Shown piece after piece: positions 8,838 to 18,046 of a stretch of 64,000 nucleotides of DNA; the first letter of the stretch is position 1, and each line of letters begins with the position of its first letter. The stretch is from JBNKFV01 sp050289485 (lineage in GTDB: Bacteria; Pseudomonadota; Gammaproteobacteria; Pseudomonadales; Cellvibrionaceae). The position numbers and the translations under genes were made by a program. The notes beneath the pieces are model-generated. The model was not told where the DNA came from. It saw nothing but the letters and a program-made list of their open reading frames with translations, and did no database searches. Location of the stretch: contig JBNKFV010000029.1 of NCBI GenBank assembly GCA_050289485.1, positions 326,054 through 390,053 of the forward strand, in the 5' to 3' direction.

Positions 8838-10331
8838 ATGGTTTCAACCGATGACATCACCGCAGTTCAGCACACGCTGGCAAGCAAAACCTTTCAACTT
8901 TACATTAACGGGCAGTGGGTTGCGCCAGAGTCAGGTGAAACCTTCGAGGTGAAAAACCCTTCCACTGGCGAGTGGCTGGCAACCGTCGCCAAAGGCGATA
9001 GTCGAGACATCGACAACGCCGTGAAAGCCGCGCGCACAGCGTTTAACCAAGGGCCGTGGGCCAGCATGAGCTTTACGGCACGTGCAGAGCTGCTGCAAAA
9101 GCTGGCCGATGCCATCAAGGACAATTTCGAAGAGCTGTCGATTATTGAGTCATTAGACGGCGGCAACCCCGTTGGTCATATTCAGCATGTGGATATTCCC
9201 ATGGGATTGAAAAACTTGCGGTCTAATGCAGGCTGGGTGGGCAAAATTGCCGGTGATGTGGCCACCACGCCGGTGGATGCGGAGTTCTTAACCTACACCA
9301 TGCGCCAGCCCGTGGGTGTGGTGGGTGCCATTACCCCCTGGAATGCGCCCCTGCTGATGATTCTGAACAAAATGGGCACAGCGCTGGCTGCGGGTTGCAC
9401 GGTAGTGGCCAAGCCTGCCGAGCTGGCACCCCTGTCGGCCTTAAAGCTGGCCGAAATCATTGATGCTGTAGGTTTTCCCCCCGGTGTGGTCAATATTGTT
9501 ACGGGGCTGGGCCACGAGGCCGGGCAGGCCATTGTTGATCATCCGGATATCAACAAAGTGTCGTTTACGGGCTCCACCCGTGTAGGTCGGTCGATTCTGC
9601 AAGGTGCCTCTGGCAACATGAAACGGGTAACGTTGGAGCTGGGTGGCAAGTCACCCATTATTGTATTCCCCGACGCCGACCTTGATGCCGCCGCAGCCGG
9701 CATCGCACGCGAAATCTGTTTTAAAACGGGCCAGTACTGTGCGGCAGGTACTCGCCTGCTGGTGCACGACACAGTGCATGATGCTCTGGTGGATAAGATT
9801 GTGGCGATCATGGCCAACATCAAACCCTCGCCAGGCACTGCTGAGCAATGCCAGATGGGGCCGATTATTTCCGAAACTCAGCTCGAAAGAGTGCTGGGGT
9901 TTGTGCAGCAGGCAGTAGCTGACGGCGCTACCATGCGCTGCGGTGGCAGCCGCGTTGACCAGCCGGGTTATTTTGTACAGCCCACTGTGCTGACTGGTGT
10001 AACCGATGAGATGTCGGTATACAAAGAGGAGATTTTCGGGCCGGTGTTGTCGGTACAAACATTTACCGATGCTAACAACCTTGATGCTATTGCAGCCATT
10101 GCCAACGATACCGAATACGGCCTGGCAGCAAAAATCTGGACCCGTAATCTGCGTTCGGCTCACGGCTTAGCACGACGTATCGATGCGGGTCTGATTACCA
10201 TTAACAGTGGCGGTACTGGCGATGCCCCGCGGCCGTTTGGTGGTTTTAAACAATCGGGTATTGGCCGCGAAGGTGGGCTCGATGGGCTGCTGGCGTATAC
10301 CGAGGTTAAATCGGTACAAGTAGGATTCTAA
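8838..10331 (+). CDS. NAD(P)-dependent aldehyde dehydrogenase
   Basis: Aldehyde dehydrogenase superfamily enzyme of 497 residues, normal length, oxidising an aldehyde to the acid with NAD(P). Visible motifs are the catalytic Asn in TPWNAPLL, the glycine pair FTGSTRVG, the general-base Glu in LELGGKSP near residue 267 and the nucleophile Cys in GQYCAAG near 300. The substrate cannot be read from the sequence; the closest feel is of betaine- or phenylacetaldehyde-type enzymes. A GGGAG ribosome site precedes ATG 8838. It is convergent with the HopJ-family gene and shares a terminator with it. Confidence 0.93.
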   Translation: MVSTDDITAVQHTLASKTFQLYINGQWVAPESGETFEVKNPSTGEWLATVAKGDSRDIDNAVKAARTAFNQGPWASMSFTARAELLQKLADAIKDNFEELSIIESLDGGNPVGHIQHVDIPMGLKNLRSNAGWVGKIAGDVATTPVDAEFLTYTMRQPVGVVGAITPWNAPLLMILNKMGTALAAGCTVVAKPAELAPLSALKLAEIIDAVGFPPGVVNIVTGLGHEAGQAIVDHPDINKVSFTGSTRVGRSILQGASGNMKRVTLELGGKSPIIVFPDADLDAAAAGIAREICFKTGQYCAAGTRLLVHDTVHDALVDKIVAIMANIKPSPGTAEQCQMGPIISETQLERVLGFVQQAVADGATMRCGGSRVDQPGYFVQPTVLTGVTDEMSVYKEEIFGPVLSVQTFTDANNLDAIAAIANDTEYGLAAKIWTRNLRSAHGLARRIDAGLITINSGGTGDAPRPFGGFKQSGIGREGGLDGLLAYTEVKSVQVGF

Positions 10332-10337
10332 AGATGT

Positions 10338-10366
10338 GCCAGGGTTTGCCGACCCTGGCTTTACTT
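10338..10366. terminator. bidirectional terminator between ALDH and hopJ-like genes
   Basis: The inverted repeat GCCAGGGT / ACCCTGGC (10338-10345 with 10352-10359) has a six-base loop and is followed by TTTACTTATTT on the plus strand. It sits exactly between the two convergent stop codons. Confidence 0.7.
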
Positions 10367-10709
10367 ATTTCTCGGTCAGCGCGGGGGCGTCAAAGCGAAT
10401 ACCGATCCAGCCATCTAAAATAAAGTTGCGAATATTGGCATGGTCGTCGCCAGCAGGGTTGCCAAGCACGTCGTCTCGATAAAACTTGCCAAACAGTGCC
10501 AGGGTTTCAGTTTCACTTAGCTGGTGTAACTCGGCAAACGCAAAGATTTTACACGAACCCTCGTTGGTGCCAGCCGCATTGGTGACTTCACCGTTACGAA
10601 ATGCGGTGGGGGTGTAATGGTAATGGGCTTCAATGGTGGCGATCACATCGGCAAACTCTATCGAGTCTGGGTTAGTACGCACCTGGGTAATCAGTTCTGC
10701 GGGTGTCAT
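10365..10709 (-). CDS. HopJ-family protein
   Basis: A 114-residue protein of the HopJ type III effector family, recognised from LxxKVRxxPxxIxFxDVIAxIxxHYxYTPTxFxNG-like spacing, the GSCKIFAFAELH segment and FGKFYRDDVLGNP. Despite the name, members occur widely in free-living proteobacteria without type III secretion, and none is seen here. ATG 10709 is chosen over the upstream ATG at 10766, as the family starts at this point (MTPAELITQVR). Its function is unknown. Confidence 0.88.
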   Translation of the reverse strand: MTPAELITQVRTNPDSIEFADVIATIEAHYHYTPTAFRNGEVTNAAGTNEGSCKIFAFAELHQLSETETLALFGKFYRDDVLGNPAGDDHANIRNFILDGWIGIRFDAPALTEK

Positions 10710-10915
10710 AGGGTTTATCTGCCTGTTCAGAATGGAAAAAGCCGGGCAGTTTACACGACAGTACAATATTTAGCAGTTCTGCTTCTTTTTTTGCGCTGTT
10801 GTCCGTTGGCAAAGATTCTGTTTTCTCTTTAATAAACAATGTATTACTTGTTCTGCCGGTGGTTTTCGAGTCGAGAGTGGTGGTTTGACAGCTCATTGCA
10901 CGTCAACTATACCGC

Positions 10916-10921
10916 TATAAT
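10916..10921 (+). promoter_or_regulatory. candidate -10 box of the chemoreceptor gene
   Basis: A consensus TATAAT lies about 80 bases upstream of ATG 11000. A TTGACA at 10885-10890 is 25 bases upstream, too far for a normal sigma-70 spacer, so only the -10 element is proposed. Confidence 0.35.
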
Positions 10922-10999
10922 AGTGGTAAATTTACCGGTCGCACTCATAGCTATGGATGAATGACCGTAGTTCTCGATAGTATCGAAAAAGGTAGCTCT

Positions 11000-12532
11000 A
11001 TGGCTCAAAAGCATATTATCGATGAAGAAGTAACCTTTGGTAATGACGAAGAGTTAGTTTCTACCACAGACTTGCGTGGCGTTATTACCTACGCCAACGA
11101 TGCATTCTGTCGAGTGGCAGGTTTTACCTTGGATGAACTGGTGGGGCGCAGCCACAATATCGTGCGCCACCCGCATATGCCGAAGGCTGCGTTCGCCGAC
11201 TTATGGACAAAACTAAAAGCGGGTAAACCCTGGCGTGGGGCGGTTAAAAATCGTTGTAAAGACGGCCGCTACTACTGGGTAGATGCCTTTGTTACCCCAA
11301 TTTTTGAAGACAAAAAACTGGTAGGTTATCAGTCGGTGCGTACCAAACTGAGTGACCAAACCAAACGCTCGGCTGTCACGCTTTACCGTCGCCTCAATGA
11401 AGGTAAAAGCATCGAGTCTTTATTCAGTAAGTTTGGTGTTCGCTTGGGTATTTTTATCGTAGCCAGCGCTGTGATTGTGGGGTTGTGCTTTAAATCACCC
11501 TTGTCAGCATTGCTGCTGCCTCTTTTGCCGTTTGCCTGTTTTTATCAGGAACTGTTTAAAACCCCGCATTTTTTTAATGAATTGATATCGCAGTACGACA
11601 GTGTGTCGCGCATCGTGTATTGCGGTACCGATACGCATAGCCCGGCTGCCTTTCACTTGGCTATTCAGCAGGGCAAAGTGAGAACTATTATTGGCCGAAT
11701 TATCGATGAGGCCAACCAGCTCAAGCGTCGAGCAACAAACCTTAATGGCATTGCTGCAGCGGCAAAAGAAGGGGTAGAAAAAGAAACGGCTGAGCTATTA
11801 CAGGTATCCAGTGCCGTGGAAGAAATGGTAGCCACCATTAACGAAGTGGCACGCAACACGGTAACCAGTTCTCAGCGTGTTGCTACCGCCCAACAAGATT
11901 GCGAGAAAGCCACCACTGCAATGGCGCATACCATGGATAATGTCGATGAGCTGGCGTTGGAAGTGGGGCGTTCGGCCAATGCAGCCAGTGAACTGGTTTC
12001 TGAAGCTGAAAAAATTGGTTCGATTATGGATGAGATTCAGGGCATTGCCGATCAGACTAATTTGTTGGCGTTGAACGCTGCCATTGAAGCTGCACGTGCT
12101 GGCGAGTTTGGTCGTGGTTTCTCGGTGGTCGCCGACGAGGTGAGAGCATTGTCGAGTCGTACACACAATGCTACCGAGCAAATTCAGCGCTCTATTTCTG
12201 AAATTCAGCATACGCTGGTGTCGTGGTCGCAAACCATGTCGCAGGGCAAAGGCACCGCCGACGATTGTGTGGCCAAGGCCAGAGCGGCACAAGAATTGAT
12301 TAACAATGTCAATAAAGCCATTACCGATATATCGGGTTTAACCATTCAAATATCGACAGCAGCCGAAGAGCAAAGCATGGTGTCGGAAGAGATTAATCGC
12401 AATATTGTTAATATCAGTGAAGCCTCCAATCACAACCTGGCTCAAGCAGAGCAAGTGCGTGCAGAAACGGATCAAATCAATAACGGCGTTGCGCTGCTTA
12501 GTTCGCTGGGCCAGGCGTTTGGTGAAAAGTAA
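11000..12532 (+). CDS. PAS-domain methyl-accepting chemotaxis protein (Aer-like)
   Basis: Energy- or redox-taxis receptor of 510 residues. An N-terminal PAS domain (about residues 15-125, with TDLRGVITYANDAFCRVAG and WRGAVKNRCKDGRYYWVDAF) is followed by a hydrophobic hairpin of two helices at about 150-190 that anchors the protein without a periplasmic domain. The cytoplasmic signalling tip is IADQTNLLALNAAIEAARAG. The layout matches Aer, whose PAS domain binds FAD. ATG 11000 is preferred over 10961 because GGTAG lies just upstream and the encoded N-terminus fits better. No che genes are nearby, so it feeds a remote chemotaxis system. Confidence 0.9.
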   Translation: MAQKHIIDEEVTFGNDEELVSTTDLRGVITYANDAFCRVAGFTLDELVGRSHNIVRHPHMPKAAFADLWTKLKAGKPWRGAVKNRCKDGRYYWVDAFVTPIFEDKKLVGYQSVRTKLSDQTKRSAVTLYRRLNEGKSIESLFSKFGVRLGIFIVASAVIVGLCFKSPLSALLLPLLPFACFYQELFKTPHFFNELISQYDSVSRIVYCGTDTHSPAAFHLAIQQGKVRTIIGRIIDEANQLKRRATNLNGIAAAAKEGVEKETAELLQVSSAVEEMVATINEVARNTVTSSQRVATAQQDCEKATTAMAHTMDNVDELALEVGRSANAASELVSEAEKIGSIMDEIQGIADQTNLLALNAAIEAARAGEFGRGFSVVADEVRALSSRTHNATEQIQRSISEIQHTLVSWSQTMSQGKGTADDCVAKARAAQELINNVNKAITDISGLTIQISTAAEEQSMVSEEINRNIVNISEASNHNLAQAEQVRAETDQINNGVALLSSLGQAFGEK

Positions 12533-12598
12533 TCGCTTGGTTGTTCGTCCAGATTGATGCAGTGACAGGTGCCACTTTTACTCGTTAGGTTCAGGGGC

Positions 12599-12604
12599 TA
12601 TAAT
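12599..12604 (+). promoter_or_regulatory. candidate -10 box of the btu operon
   Basis: A perfect TATAAT precedes the cobalamin riboswitch by about 55 bases. The region 17 bases upstream (TTTTAC) is a poor -35 element. Confidence 0.4.
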
Positions 12605-12659
12605 ACGCGCCTCGTATACTGTAACCGGTCAGTAATCTACTGCCGGGTATGGCAAGCTG

Positions 12660-12812
12660 TTCAGGTGCTCACCATTGTCATCGTGTCATGTATGGCAAGG
12701 GGGTGAGGTAAACGGGAAGTCTGGTGGCCTACGTCTGTAGCGATTCCAGCACTGCCCCCGCAACGGTAAAGGTAACGCCTTGTGTGTTGTCGAGTCCGGA
12801 ACCGGCCTGTTC
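12660..12812 (+). ncRNA. cobalamin (AdoCbl) riboswitch
   Basis: The leader carries the hallmark B12 box GCCCCCGCAACGG at 12754-12766, the upstream AACGGGAAGTCTGGTG segment near 12711-12726 and the downstream AGTCCGGAACCGGCC near 12793-12807. These are in the order and spacing of class I cobalamin riboswitches, which repress B12 uptake genes when the cofactor is plentiful. It lies 130 bases upstream of btuB, and the genes downstream are all cobalamin transport or salvage genes. The exact ends are approximate. Confidence 0.95.
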
Positions 12813-12909
12813 AGCCACTACGATGTTGCGGAGGGCTTCATCGGAGGTTAACAGACCGACTGCGGTAGCTGTAATGGCTGCTCCTTTCTGCTGCCTCTCT
12901 CATTTCCCT

Positions 12910-12940
12910 CCCTCAATAATCTTTATTTTTATTTTGAGGG
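12910..12940 (+). promoter_or_regulatory. btuB start-site sequestering hairpin
   Basis: CCCTCAA (12910-12916) is the exact complement of TTGAGGG (12934-12940), and the latter contains the GAGGG Shine-Dalgarno sequence three bases before ATG 12944. The hairpin would hide the ribosome site, as expected for the expression platform of a translation-type riboswitch. The base pairing is seen directly; its switching role is inferred. Confidence 0.6.
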
Positions 12941-12943
12941 TTT

Positions 12944-14779
12944 ATGAATAAAACACTTTTACCATTCGTTATTTCACTCACGGCTGCCAATGCTTTTGCC
13001 AGCGAGGCAGTACCGTACCTCGAAGAAGTGGTGGTAGCTTCCAGCCGCACGCCGATGTCGGTGCGGGAAGTGGGCACTAGTATCTCGGTGATTACTGCCG
13101 ATGATATTAAATTACAGGGTTTTTCGTCATTGTTCGATGTGCTGCGTAGCCAGACAGCCGTGGGTGCCAGCAACACCGGTGGTTTGGGTAAAGCAACCTC
13201 GCTGCGTGTGCGCGGCGAAGAAGGCTACCGCACCCGTGTACTGATCGACGGTATCGACATTTCTGATCCATCCGGTACTCAAGTTAATCCCCAGCCACAG
13301 CATATTCTTAGTAATGGTATTGGCCGAGTGGAAATTCTGCGTGGGCCGCAAGGCATGATGTACGGCGCCGATGCGGGGGGCGTGGTAAGCATTTCCAGTA
13401 ATACGGTAACTGATGGTGTACAGGGTGGTGTATCTGCCGAAGGCGGTCGTTACGACACCCGCCAGATAGACGGGTACATTGGAGCCGGCAGTGATGTGGG
13501 AGATGTGTTTCTCTCTGTTGCCGATTTGCATACCAATGGTTTCAATACGCGGGTTGACGATGCGACTGGCGAGCGTGATGGTTACGACAACCAGACCGTG
13601 CACTTTACCGGTGGTTGGAATATTGCCGATAGCCTGCGATTGCAGGGTGTGGTGCGCCGTGTGGAAACCGAAACCGAATACGATAGTGGGTTTGGTAACA
13701 GCCATGTTAATGAATACGACCAAACCGCTGCACGCCTGGCGTTAACCGTAAAAGCAAACAGCGGCAATCATACATTTGCCTACAACAATACCGACATCGA
13801 CAGTGATGACTACTTTGCCGGTGTTTATTCGTTTGGTAGCCAAGGCGAGTTGGAAAAAATCGAATATCTTGGTAATACCAACATTAATGAGGTGTTCGCT
13901 GTCGTATACGGCATTGAAGATCGCGACGAAGAAATGACCAGCTCAGCGGGTGAAACGTTTCAGCGCGATCAACAGGGTTATTTTGTTGAAGGGCAAATGC
14001 AGTGGGATAAACGTGTATACCTTACTGCTGGTATCCGCGAAGACGACAACGACGATTTTGGTAAGCACGTGAGTTACCGGGTTACCTCTGCCTACGTTAT
14101 CGATTTCGCCAGTGCCGATGTGCTGAAATTTAAAGCCAGTTATGCCACTGGCTTCCGTGCTCCCAGCCTGTATGAAATTTCATATAACGCTGGGCCCTGG
14201 GGCAATAATGAAGTGCTCAAAGAAGAAACCAGTAAGGGGTTTGATGCGGGTATAGAGTATTTCGCCAGCAGCAGCCTCTATGTAGAGCTGGTATATTTTG
14301 ATCAAGACATTAACGATGAAATCTTTTTTGATCTCACTACCTTCTCCGGCTACTTACAGGAAACCGGTAAAACCAACGTAAAAGGTGTTGAGTTAACTGC
14401 CGATATACCCTTCAACTCTACGCTGTCGGCGACCGTGAATTACACCTACAACGACACCAAAGATCACGATGGTGATCGGCGTATTCGTCGCCCGCGCCAT
14501 TTGGCTAATATCGGTGTAACGTTTCAAGCTGTGCCAGAAAAACTGGTAGTAGCCGCTTACTGGCATATCGTACGTGATATGACAGACGAAACTACCGCAT
14601 TGGGTGTTATCGATCTCGACGACTACGACACATTGGTATTGAGTGCCAATTATGCACTGAATGATCACGTACAAGCTTATGCGCGCGTTGAAAATGCCAC
14701 TGATGAAAACTACCAAGAAGTGTATAACTACCGTACTGCGGGTTCATCCGCGTATGTGGGTATGCGCTATTCATTTTAA
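12944..14779 (+). CDS. btuB: TonB-dependent vitamin B12 receptor BtuB
   Basis: Outer-membrane cobalamin transporter of 611 residues. It has a signal peptide (about residues 1-19, ending AFAS), a TonB box region YLEEVVVASSRTP, a plug domain (SLRVRGEEGYRTRVLIDGID, then VEILRGPQGMMYGADAGGVV) and a beta-barrel ending in the aromatic YSF. The riboswitch just upstream and the cobalamin genes downstream make B12 the confident substrate. It is followed by two hairpins, then cobO. Confidence 0.95.
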   Translation: MNKTLLPFVISLTAANAFASEAVPYLEEVVVASSRTPMSVREVGTSISVITADDIKLQGFSSLFDVLRSQTAVGASNTGGLGKATSLRVRGEEGYRTRVLIDGIDISDPSGTQVNPQPQHILSNGIGRVEILRGPQGMMYGADAGGVVSISSNTVTDGVQGGVSAEGGRYDTRQIDGYIGAGSDVGDVFLSVADLHTNGFNTRVDDATGERDGYDNQTVHFTGGWNIADSLRLQGVVRRVETETEYDSGFGNSHVNEYDQTAARLALTVKANSGNHTFAYNNTDIDSDDYFAGVYSFGSQGELEKIEYLGNTNINEVFAVVYGIEDRDEEMTSSAGETFQRDQQGYFVEGQMQWDKRVYLTAGIREDDNDDFGKHVSYRVTSAYVIDFASADVLKFKASYATGFRAPSLYEISYNAGPWGNNEVLKEETSKGFDAGIEYFASSSLYVELVYFDQDINDEIFFDLTTFSGYLQETGKTNVKGVELTADIPFNSTLSATVNYTYNDTKDHDGDRRIRRPRHLANIGVTFQAVPEKLVVAAYWHIVRDMTDETTALGVIDLDDYDTLVLSANYALNDHVQAYARVENATDENYQEVYNYRTAGSSAYVGMRYSF

Positions 14780-14826
14780 GCCGGTGGTTTAACCGGTGCT
14801 TTTGGGGCTGTGGGCTTTACAGCCCC
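14780..14826 (+). terminator. two hairpins between btuB and cobO
   Basis: CCGGT/ACCGG pairs at about 14781-14796, and GGGGCTGT (14804-14811) pairs perfectly with ACAGCCCC (14819-14826). There is no long T-run after the second, so it is at best a weak terminator or an mRNA-stability element that would lower expression of the distal genes relative to btuB. Confidence 0.45.
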
Positions 14827-14847
14827 GCTTTGTATGCAGGAAATAAA

Positions 14848-15447
14848 ATGTCAGAAGAGCAACGCCACAAAATCAAAATGCAAAAACACAAAGCATTGGT
14901 GGATGCAGGTATTCAAGCTGCTGATACCGAGCGCGGTGTTATGGTGCTGCTCACTGGTAACGGCAAAGGTAAAACGTCGTCCGGTTTTGGTATGGTGATG
15001 CGGGCACTAGGCCATGGCCAGAAAGTGGGGGTGGTGCAATTTATTAAAGGCGTGCAGTTGTCGGGTGAAGAATTGTTTTTACAGCAACATTTGCCCACTG
15101 ACGATTTTTACCAGATGGGCACGGGCTTTACCTGGGATACGCAAGATCGCCAAAGTGATATTACTGCTGCCGAAAGAACCTGGGCCGTGGCCGAGCGTAT
15201 GTTGACAGACGCTTCATACCAGCTGGTATTGCTTGATGAACTTACCTACATGCTAGGTTACCGTTATCTCGACGAGCAGCATGTTATCCGCACATTAACT
15301 GCCAGGCCTGCAACCATGAGTGTGGTTGTCACCGGTCGCGGGGGCGGTACGGGTTTGCAAACCATCGCCGATACGGTGTCAGAGATAAAAGACATAAAAC
15401 ACGCTTACCACAGTGGTGTAAAAGCGCGTAAAGGCGTGGATTATTAG
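14848..15447 (+). CDS. cobO: cob(I)yrinic acid a,c-diamide adenosyltransferase
   Basis: Transfers the 5'-deoxyadenosyl group of ATP to cobalt of corrinoids (CobO/BtuR/CobA family). It is 199 residues with the P-loop GNGKGKTSSGFG near residue 37, LLDELTYMLGY and a C-terminal VKARKGVDY typical of the family. AGGAA lies five bases before ATG 14848. With no corrin-ring synthesis genes around, it most likely adenosylates imported cobalamin (salvage). Confidence 0.95.
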   Translation: MSEEQRHKIKMQKHKALVDAGIQAADTERGVMVLLTGNGKGKTSSGFGMVMRALGHGQKVGVVQFIKGVQLSGEELFLQQHLPTDDFYQMGTGFTWDTQDRQSDITAAERTWAVAERMLTDASYQLVLLDELTYMLGYRYLDEQHVIRTLTARPATMSVVVTGRGGGTGLQTIADTVSEIKDIKHAYHSGVKARKGVDY

Positions 15448-15459
15448 TGTGAATAAACA

Positions 15460-16548
15460 ATGACTTCGAGACGCTCCAATCTCATTCTTATTGCGTTCGT
15501 CGTGGCATTACCTCTAGCGCTGGTATTCGCTACCAGCGTGGGTATGGTGAATGTAGGGCTTGAGGCCAATCTTGCTTATATTGCCCAAAAGATGGGATTG
15601 GGGGCAGAGTCCTCCGTGGCTCATCAACAGATTCTGGCCATATTGCGTTGGCCGCGCACGTTGATGGCGGCGTTGATAGGTGCCTGCCTGGCGTTGTCGG
15701 GCGCGGTGATGCAGGGTTTGTTTCGCAATCCACTGGCAGATCCTTCTATCGTCGGGGTGTCCGGTGGCGCCGCCGTGGGTGCAGCCTGTGCGATTGTGGC
15801 CGGCGTGCCCTTGGCTACATGGTTTGAGAATCACCTTGGCCATATTGGTTTTCTCGCTAATACCTTTACGTCGACCACTTTGGTATCTCTCTGCGCTTTT
15901 GTGGGTGGTTTTGCCAGCGCGGTTACTGTTTATGTACTCGGTAGTAACCGAATGGGGCGTACCTCGGTAGGCACCATGTTGCTGGCCGGTATTGCTATTA
16001 ATGCACTGGCGGCAGCCGTTACTGGCGCACTGGCCTATCTGGCCAGTGATGTTGCTTTGCGTCGTATCAGTGTGTGGCAGATGGGCAGTTTTGACGGTGC
16101 CAATGCCAGCCAATTGCTGGTGGCCATGGTATTTATTTTTCCGTTGCTGTTTCTTCTCTGTCGCTATGCTAAACCACTCAATACCCTGCTACTGGGTGAG
16201 TCGGAAGCCCGCCATTTGGGGGTGCCGGTGGATAAGCTAAAATGGCGCTTAATCGCGTTATCATCGTTGGGTATTGGTGTGGCGGTGGCGTTGGCTGGCG
16301 TCATAGGATTTGTGGGCCTGGTAGTGCCTCATATTGTGCGCATGTTGGTGGGGGCCGATCATCGTGTGGTATTGCCGGCGTCGGCCCTGTTGGGTGCCAT
16401 CTTAATGGTGCTGGGTGATGTATTTTCCCGCTCTTTGATGGCTCCCGCTGAAGTGCCCATTGGCATTGTTACGGCATTAACAGGGGTGCCTTTCTTTTTG
16501 TTCTTACTGATTCGTCAGCGTCAGCGTTTGGCCAGCGATGGTCTCTAG
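15460..16548 (+). CDS. btuC: vitamin B12 ABC transporter permease BtuC
   Basis: FecCD-family inner-membrane permease, 362 residues with about ten hydrophobic helices. Typical motifs are RWPRTLMAALIGACLALSGA, MQGLFRNPLADPSIVGVSGG and GFVGLVVPHIVRMLVGADHR. It lies 12 bases after cobO and 36 bases before the ATPase gene. Assignment to cobalamin, rather than iron-siderophore, rests on the operon. Confidence 0.92.
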   Translation: MTSRRSNLILIAFVVALPLALVFATSVGMVNVGLEANLAYIAQKMGLGAESSVAHQQILAILRWPRTLMAALIGACLALSGAVMQGLFRNPLADPSIVGVSGGAAVGAACAIVAGVPLATWFENHLGHIGFLANTFTSTTLVSLCAFVGGFASAVTVYVLGSNRMGRTSVGTMLLAGIAINALAAAVTGALAYLASDVALRRISVWQMGSFDGANASQLLVAMVFIFPLLFLLCRYAKPLNTLLLGESEARHLGVPVDKLKWRLIALSSLGIGVAVALAGVIGFVGLVVPHIVRMLVGADHRVVLPASALLGAILMVLGDVFSRSLMAPAEVPIGIVTALTGVPFFLFLLIRQRQRLASDGL

Positions 16549-16584
16549 CGCAGATGAGACTGGTGGACGGTGATTGGGTAAGTT

Positions 16585-17427
16585 ATGTTAACTGCATGTG
16601 AGTTAGTGATTAGCCGTGGCCAACAAACTTTGTTGACTCAGGTCGATATTTCGGTGATTCCCGGCGAGGTAGTCGCGGTGTTGGGGCCTAATGGTTCTGG
16701 CAAATCAACGCTGATTAATGCACTGTGCGGTGAGTGGGAGCCAGCGGCAGGTACTATTACCTTGAATAGTCACCCACTGGCACAATGGCCTCCTCGTGAG
16801 CGCGCCAAGCAAGTGGCGGTTCTGCCACAGTATTCGGATTTAAACTTTCCTTTTGCCGTGCAAGAGGTAGTGAGCCTTGGGCGTTATCCTCATGCAACGG
16901 GTTACGCGCGCGATGCAGAAATTGTTGCAGAGACACTCGCCGCTGCCGATGCGTTACACCTCGCCGAGCGCAATTATTTAACCTTGTCGGGTGGTGAAAA
17001 ACAGCGGGTGCAACTGGCGCGTGTGTTGGCGCAGGTGTGGGATGCAGCTGGTGGTCGCGACAACGGTTACCTGTTGTTAGATGAAGCTACGTCGGCATTG
17101 GATATTGCCCATCAGCACAGTATTTTACAGACTGCCCGCAACATGGCACGCCAGGGCGTGGGGGTATTGCTGGTGTTGCACGATATTAATCTGGCCGCCC
17201 ACTATGCAGATCGGCTGGTGTTTTTAAAACAGGGCGAAGTGATCGACAGCGGCACCGTGAAAGGCCTGATTACAGAACAAAACATGCAGGCCGTATTCGG
17301 GGTGGAAGCGCGTATTATCGAGCATCCGGATACGGGTAAACCGTTAGTGATTTATTGCGATACACACCCCCACACTGTCAGCCACCAGTGTGAGGGTGTG
17401 TATCGCAACGAGGGCAACTATGCGTAA
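16585..17427 (+). CDS. btuD: vitamin B12 ABC transporter ATPase BtuD
   Basis: ATP-binding subunit of 280 residues that drives import through BtuC. Walker A GPNGSGKST lies near residue 35, the signature LSGGEKQRVQLARVL near 134, Walker B YLLLDEATSALD near 162 and the switch His in LHDINLAAHYADR. The last bases overlap the start of the cobC-like gene. Confidence 0.93.
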   Translation: MLTACELVISRGQQTLLTQVDISVIPGEVVAVLGPNGSGKSTLINALCGEWEPAAGTITLNSHPLAQWPPRERAKQVAVLPQYSDLNFPFAVQEVVSLGRYPHATGYARDAEIVAETLAAADALHLAERNYLTLSGGEKQRVQLARVLAQVWDAAGGRDNGYLLLDEATSALDIAHQHSILQTARNMARQGVGVLLVLHDINLAAHYADRLVFLKQGEVIDSGTVKGLITEQNMQAVFGVEARIIEHPDTGKPLVIYCDTHPHTVSHQCEGVYRNEGNYA

Positions 17428-18046
17428 AGACAATGCTATTGCGGTAACGACGATAGATCTGCTGCGTCACGGTGAATGCGAAGGCGGTAATATTTATCGT
17501 GGCAGTATTGATGTGGCGCTGTCGGCTAATGGCGAACAGCAAATGCAAAACGCCTTAGCGCGTTGGCAGCAGACACGGTGGCAACGCATTATTACCTCGC
17601 CGTTGCGTCGCTGTCATGAGTTTGCCCAGCGGCAATCCGCTGCGTTGAAAATTCCTTTGTGTGTGCAGCCCGCCTTTCGCGAACTGCATTTTGGTGACTG
17701 GGAAGGACGCGTGATCGATGAGGTTAAACAGCAAGAGCCCGATGCCGTAAAGGCCTTTTATGCCGACCCCGCCACAGTGGCACCGCCGAATGGCGAATCG
17801 ATGCTTGAGCTGCAAGCGCGAATGTTACCAGCCTGGCATCAGGTACTGGCCGATCACGCCGGTGAACATTTATTGCTGATACAACACGGTGTCACTATTC
17901 GCGTGTTATTAAGCTGGGTATTAGGGCTGCCATTGGCTGAGTCTACACGGCTTGATATTCCCTATGCGAGTTTAAGCCGGGTAGCTATTTATCACACACC
18001 CACCGAGCTTTTCCCTCGGTTACTTTTTTTCAATGCGCACGAATAA
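17420..18046 (+). CDS. cobC: alpha-ribazole phosphatase-like histidine phosphatase
   Basis: Histidine-phosphatase (phosphoglycerate-mutase fold) of 208 residues with the catalytic LLRHGECEGG, RCHEFAQ, FRELHFGDWEG and the second histidine in LIQHGVTIR. In a cobalamin operon it is best read as CobC, which removes phosphate from alpha-ribazole-5-phosphate during nucleotide-loop assembly. ATG 17420 overlaps btuD by 8 bases; the upstream ATG at 17390 lies well inside btuD and is less likely. Its stop overlaps the start of btuF (TAATG). Confidence 0.85.
   Translation: MRKDNAIAVTTIDLLRHGECEGGNIYRGSIDVALSANGEQQMQNALARWQQTRWQRIITSPLRRCHEFAQRQSAALKIPLCVQPAFRELHFGDWEGRVIDEVKQQEPDAVKAFYADPATVAPPNGESMLELQARMLPAWHQVLADHAGEHLLLIQHGVTIRVLLSWVLGLPLAESTRLDIPYASLSRVAIYHTPTELFPRLLFFNAHE

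Noticed and set aside
10365..10709. HopJ-family gene as evidence of type III secretion
   Set aside because: The family is widespread in bacteria without such systems, and no secretion genes are in the window.
10885..10921. TTGACA with TATAAT as a sigma-70 promoter of the chemoreceptor
   Set aside because: The spacer is 25 bases, far from the usual 16-18; only the -10 box is kept as a candidate.
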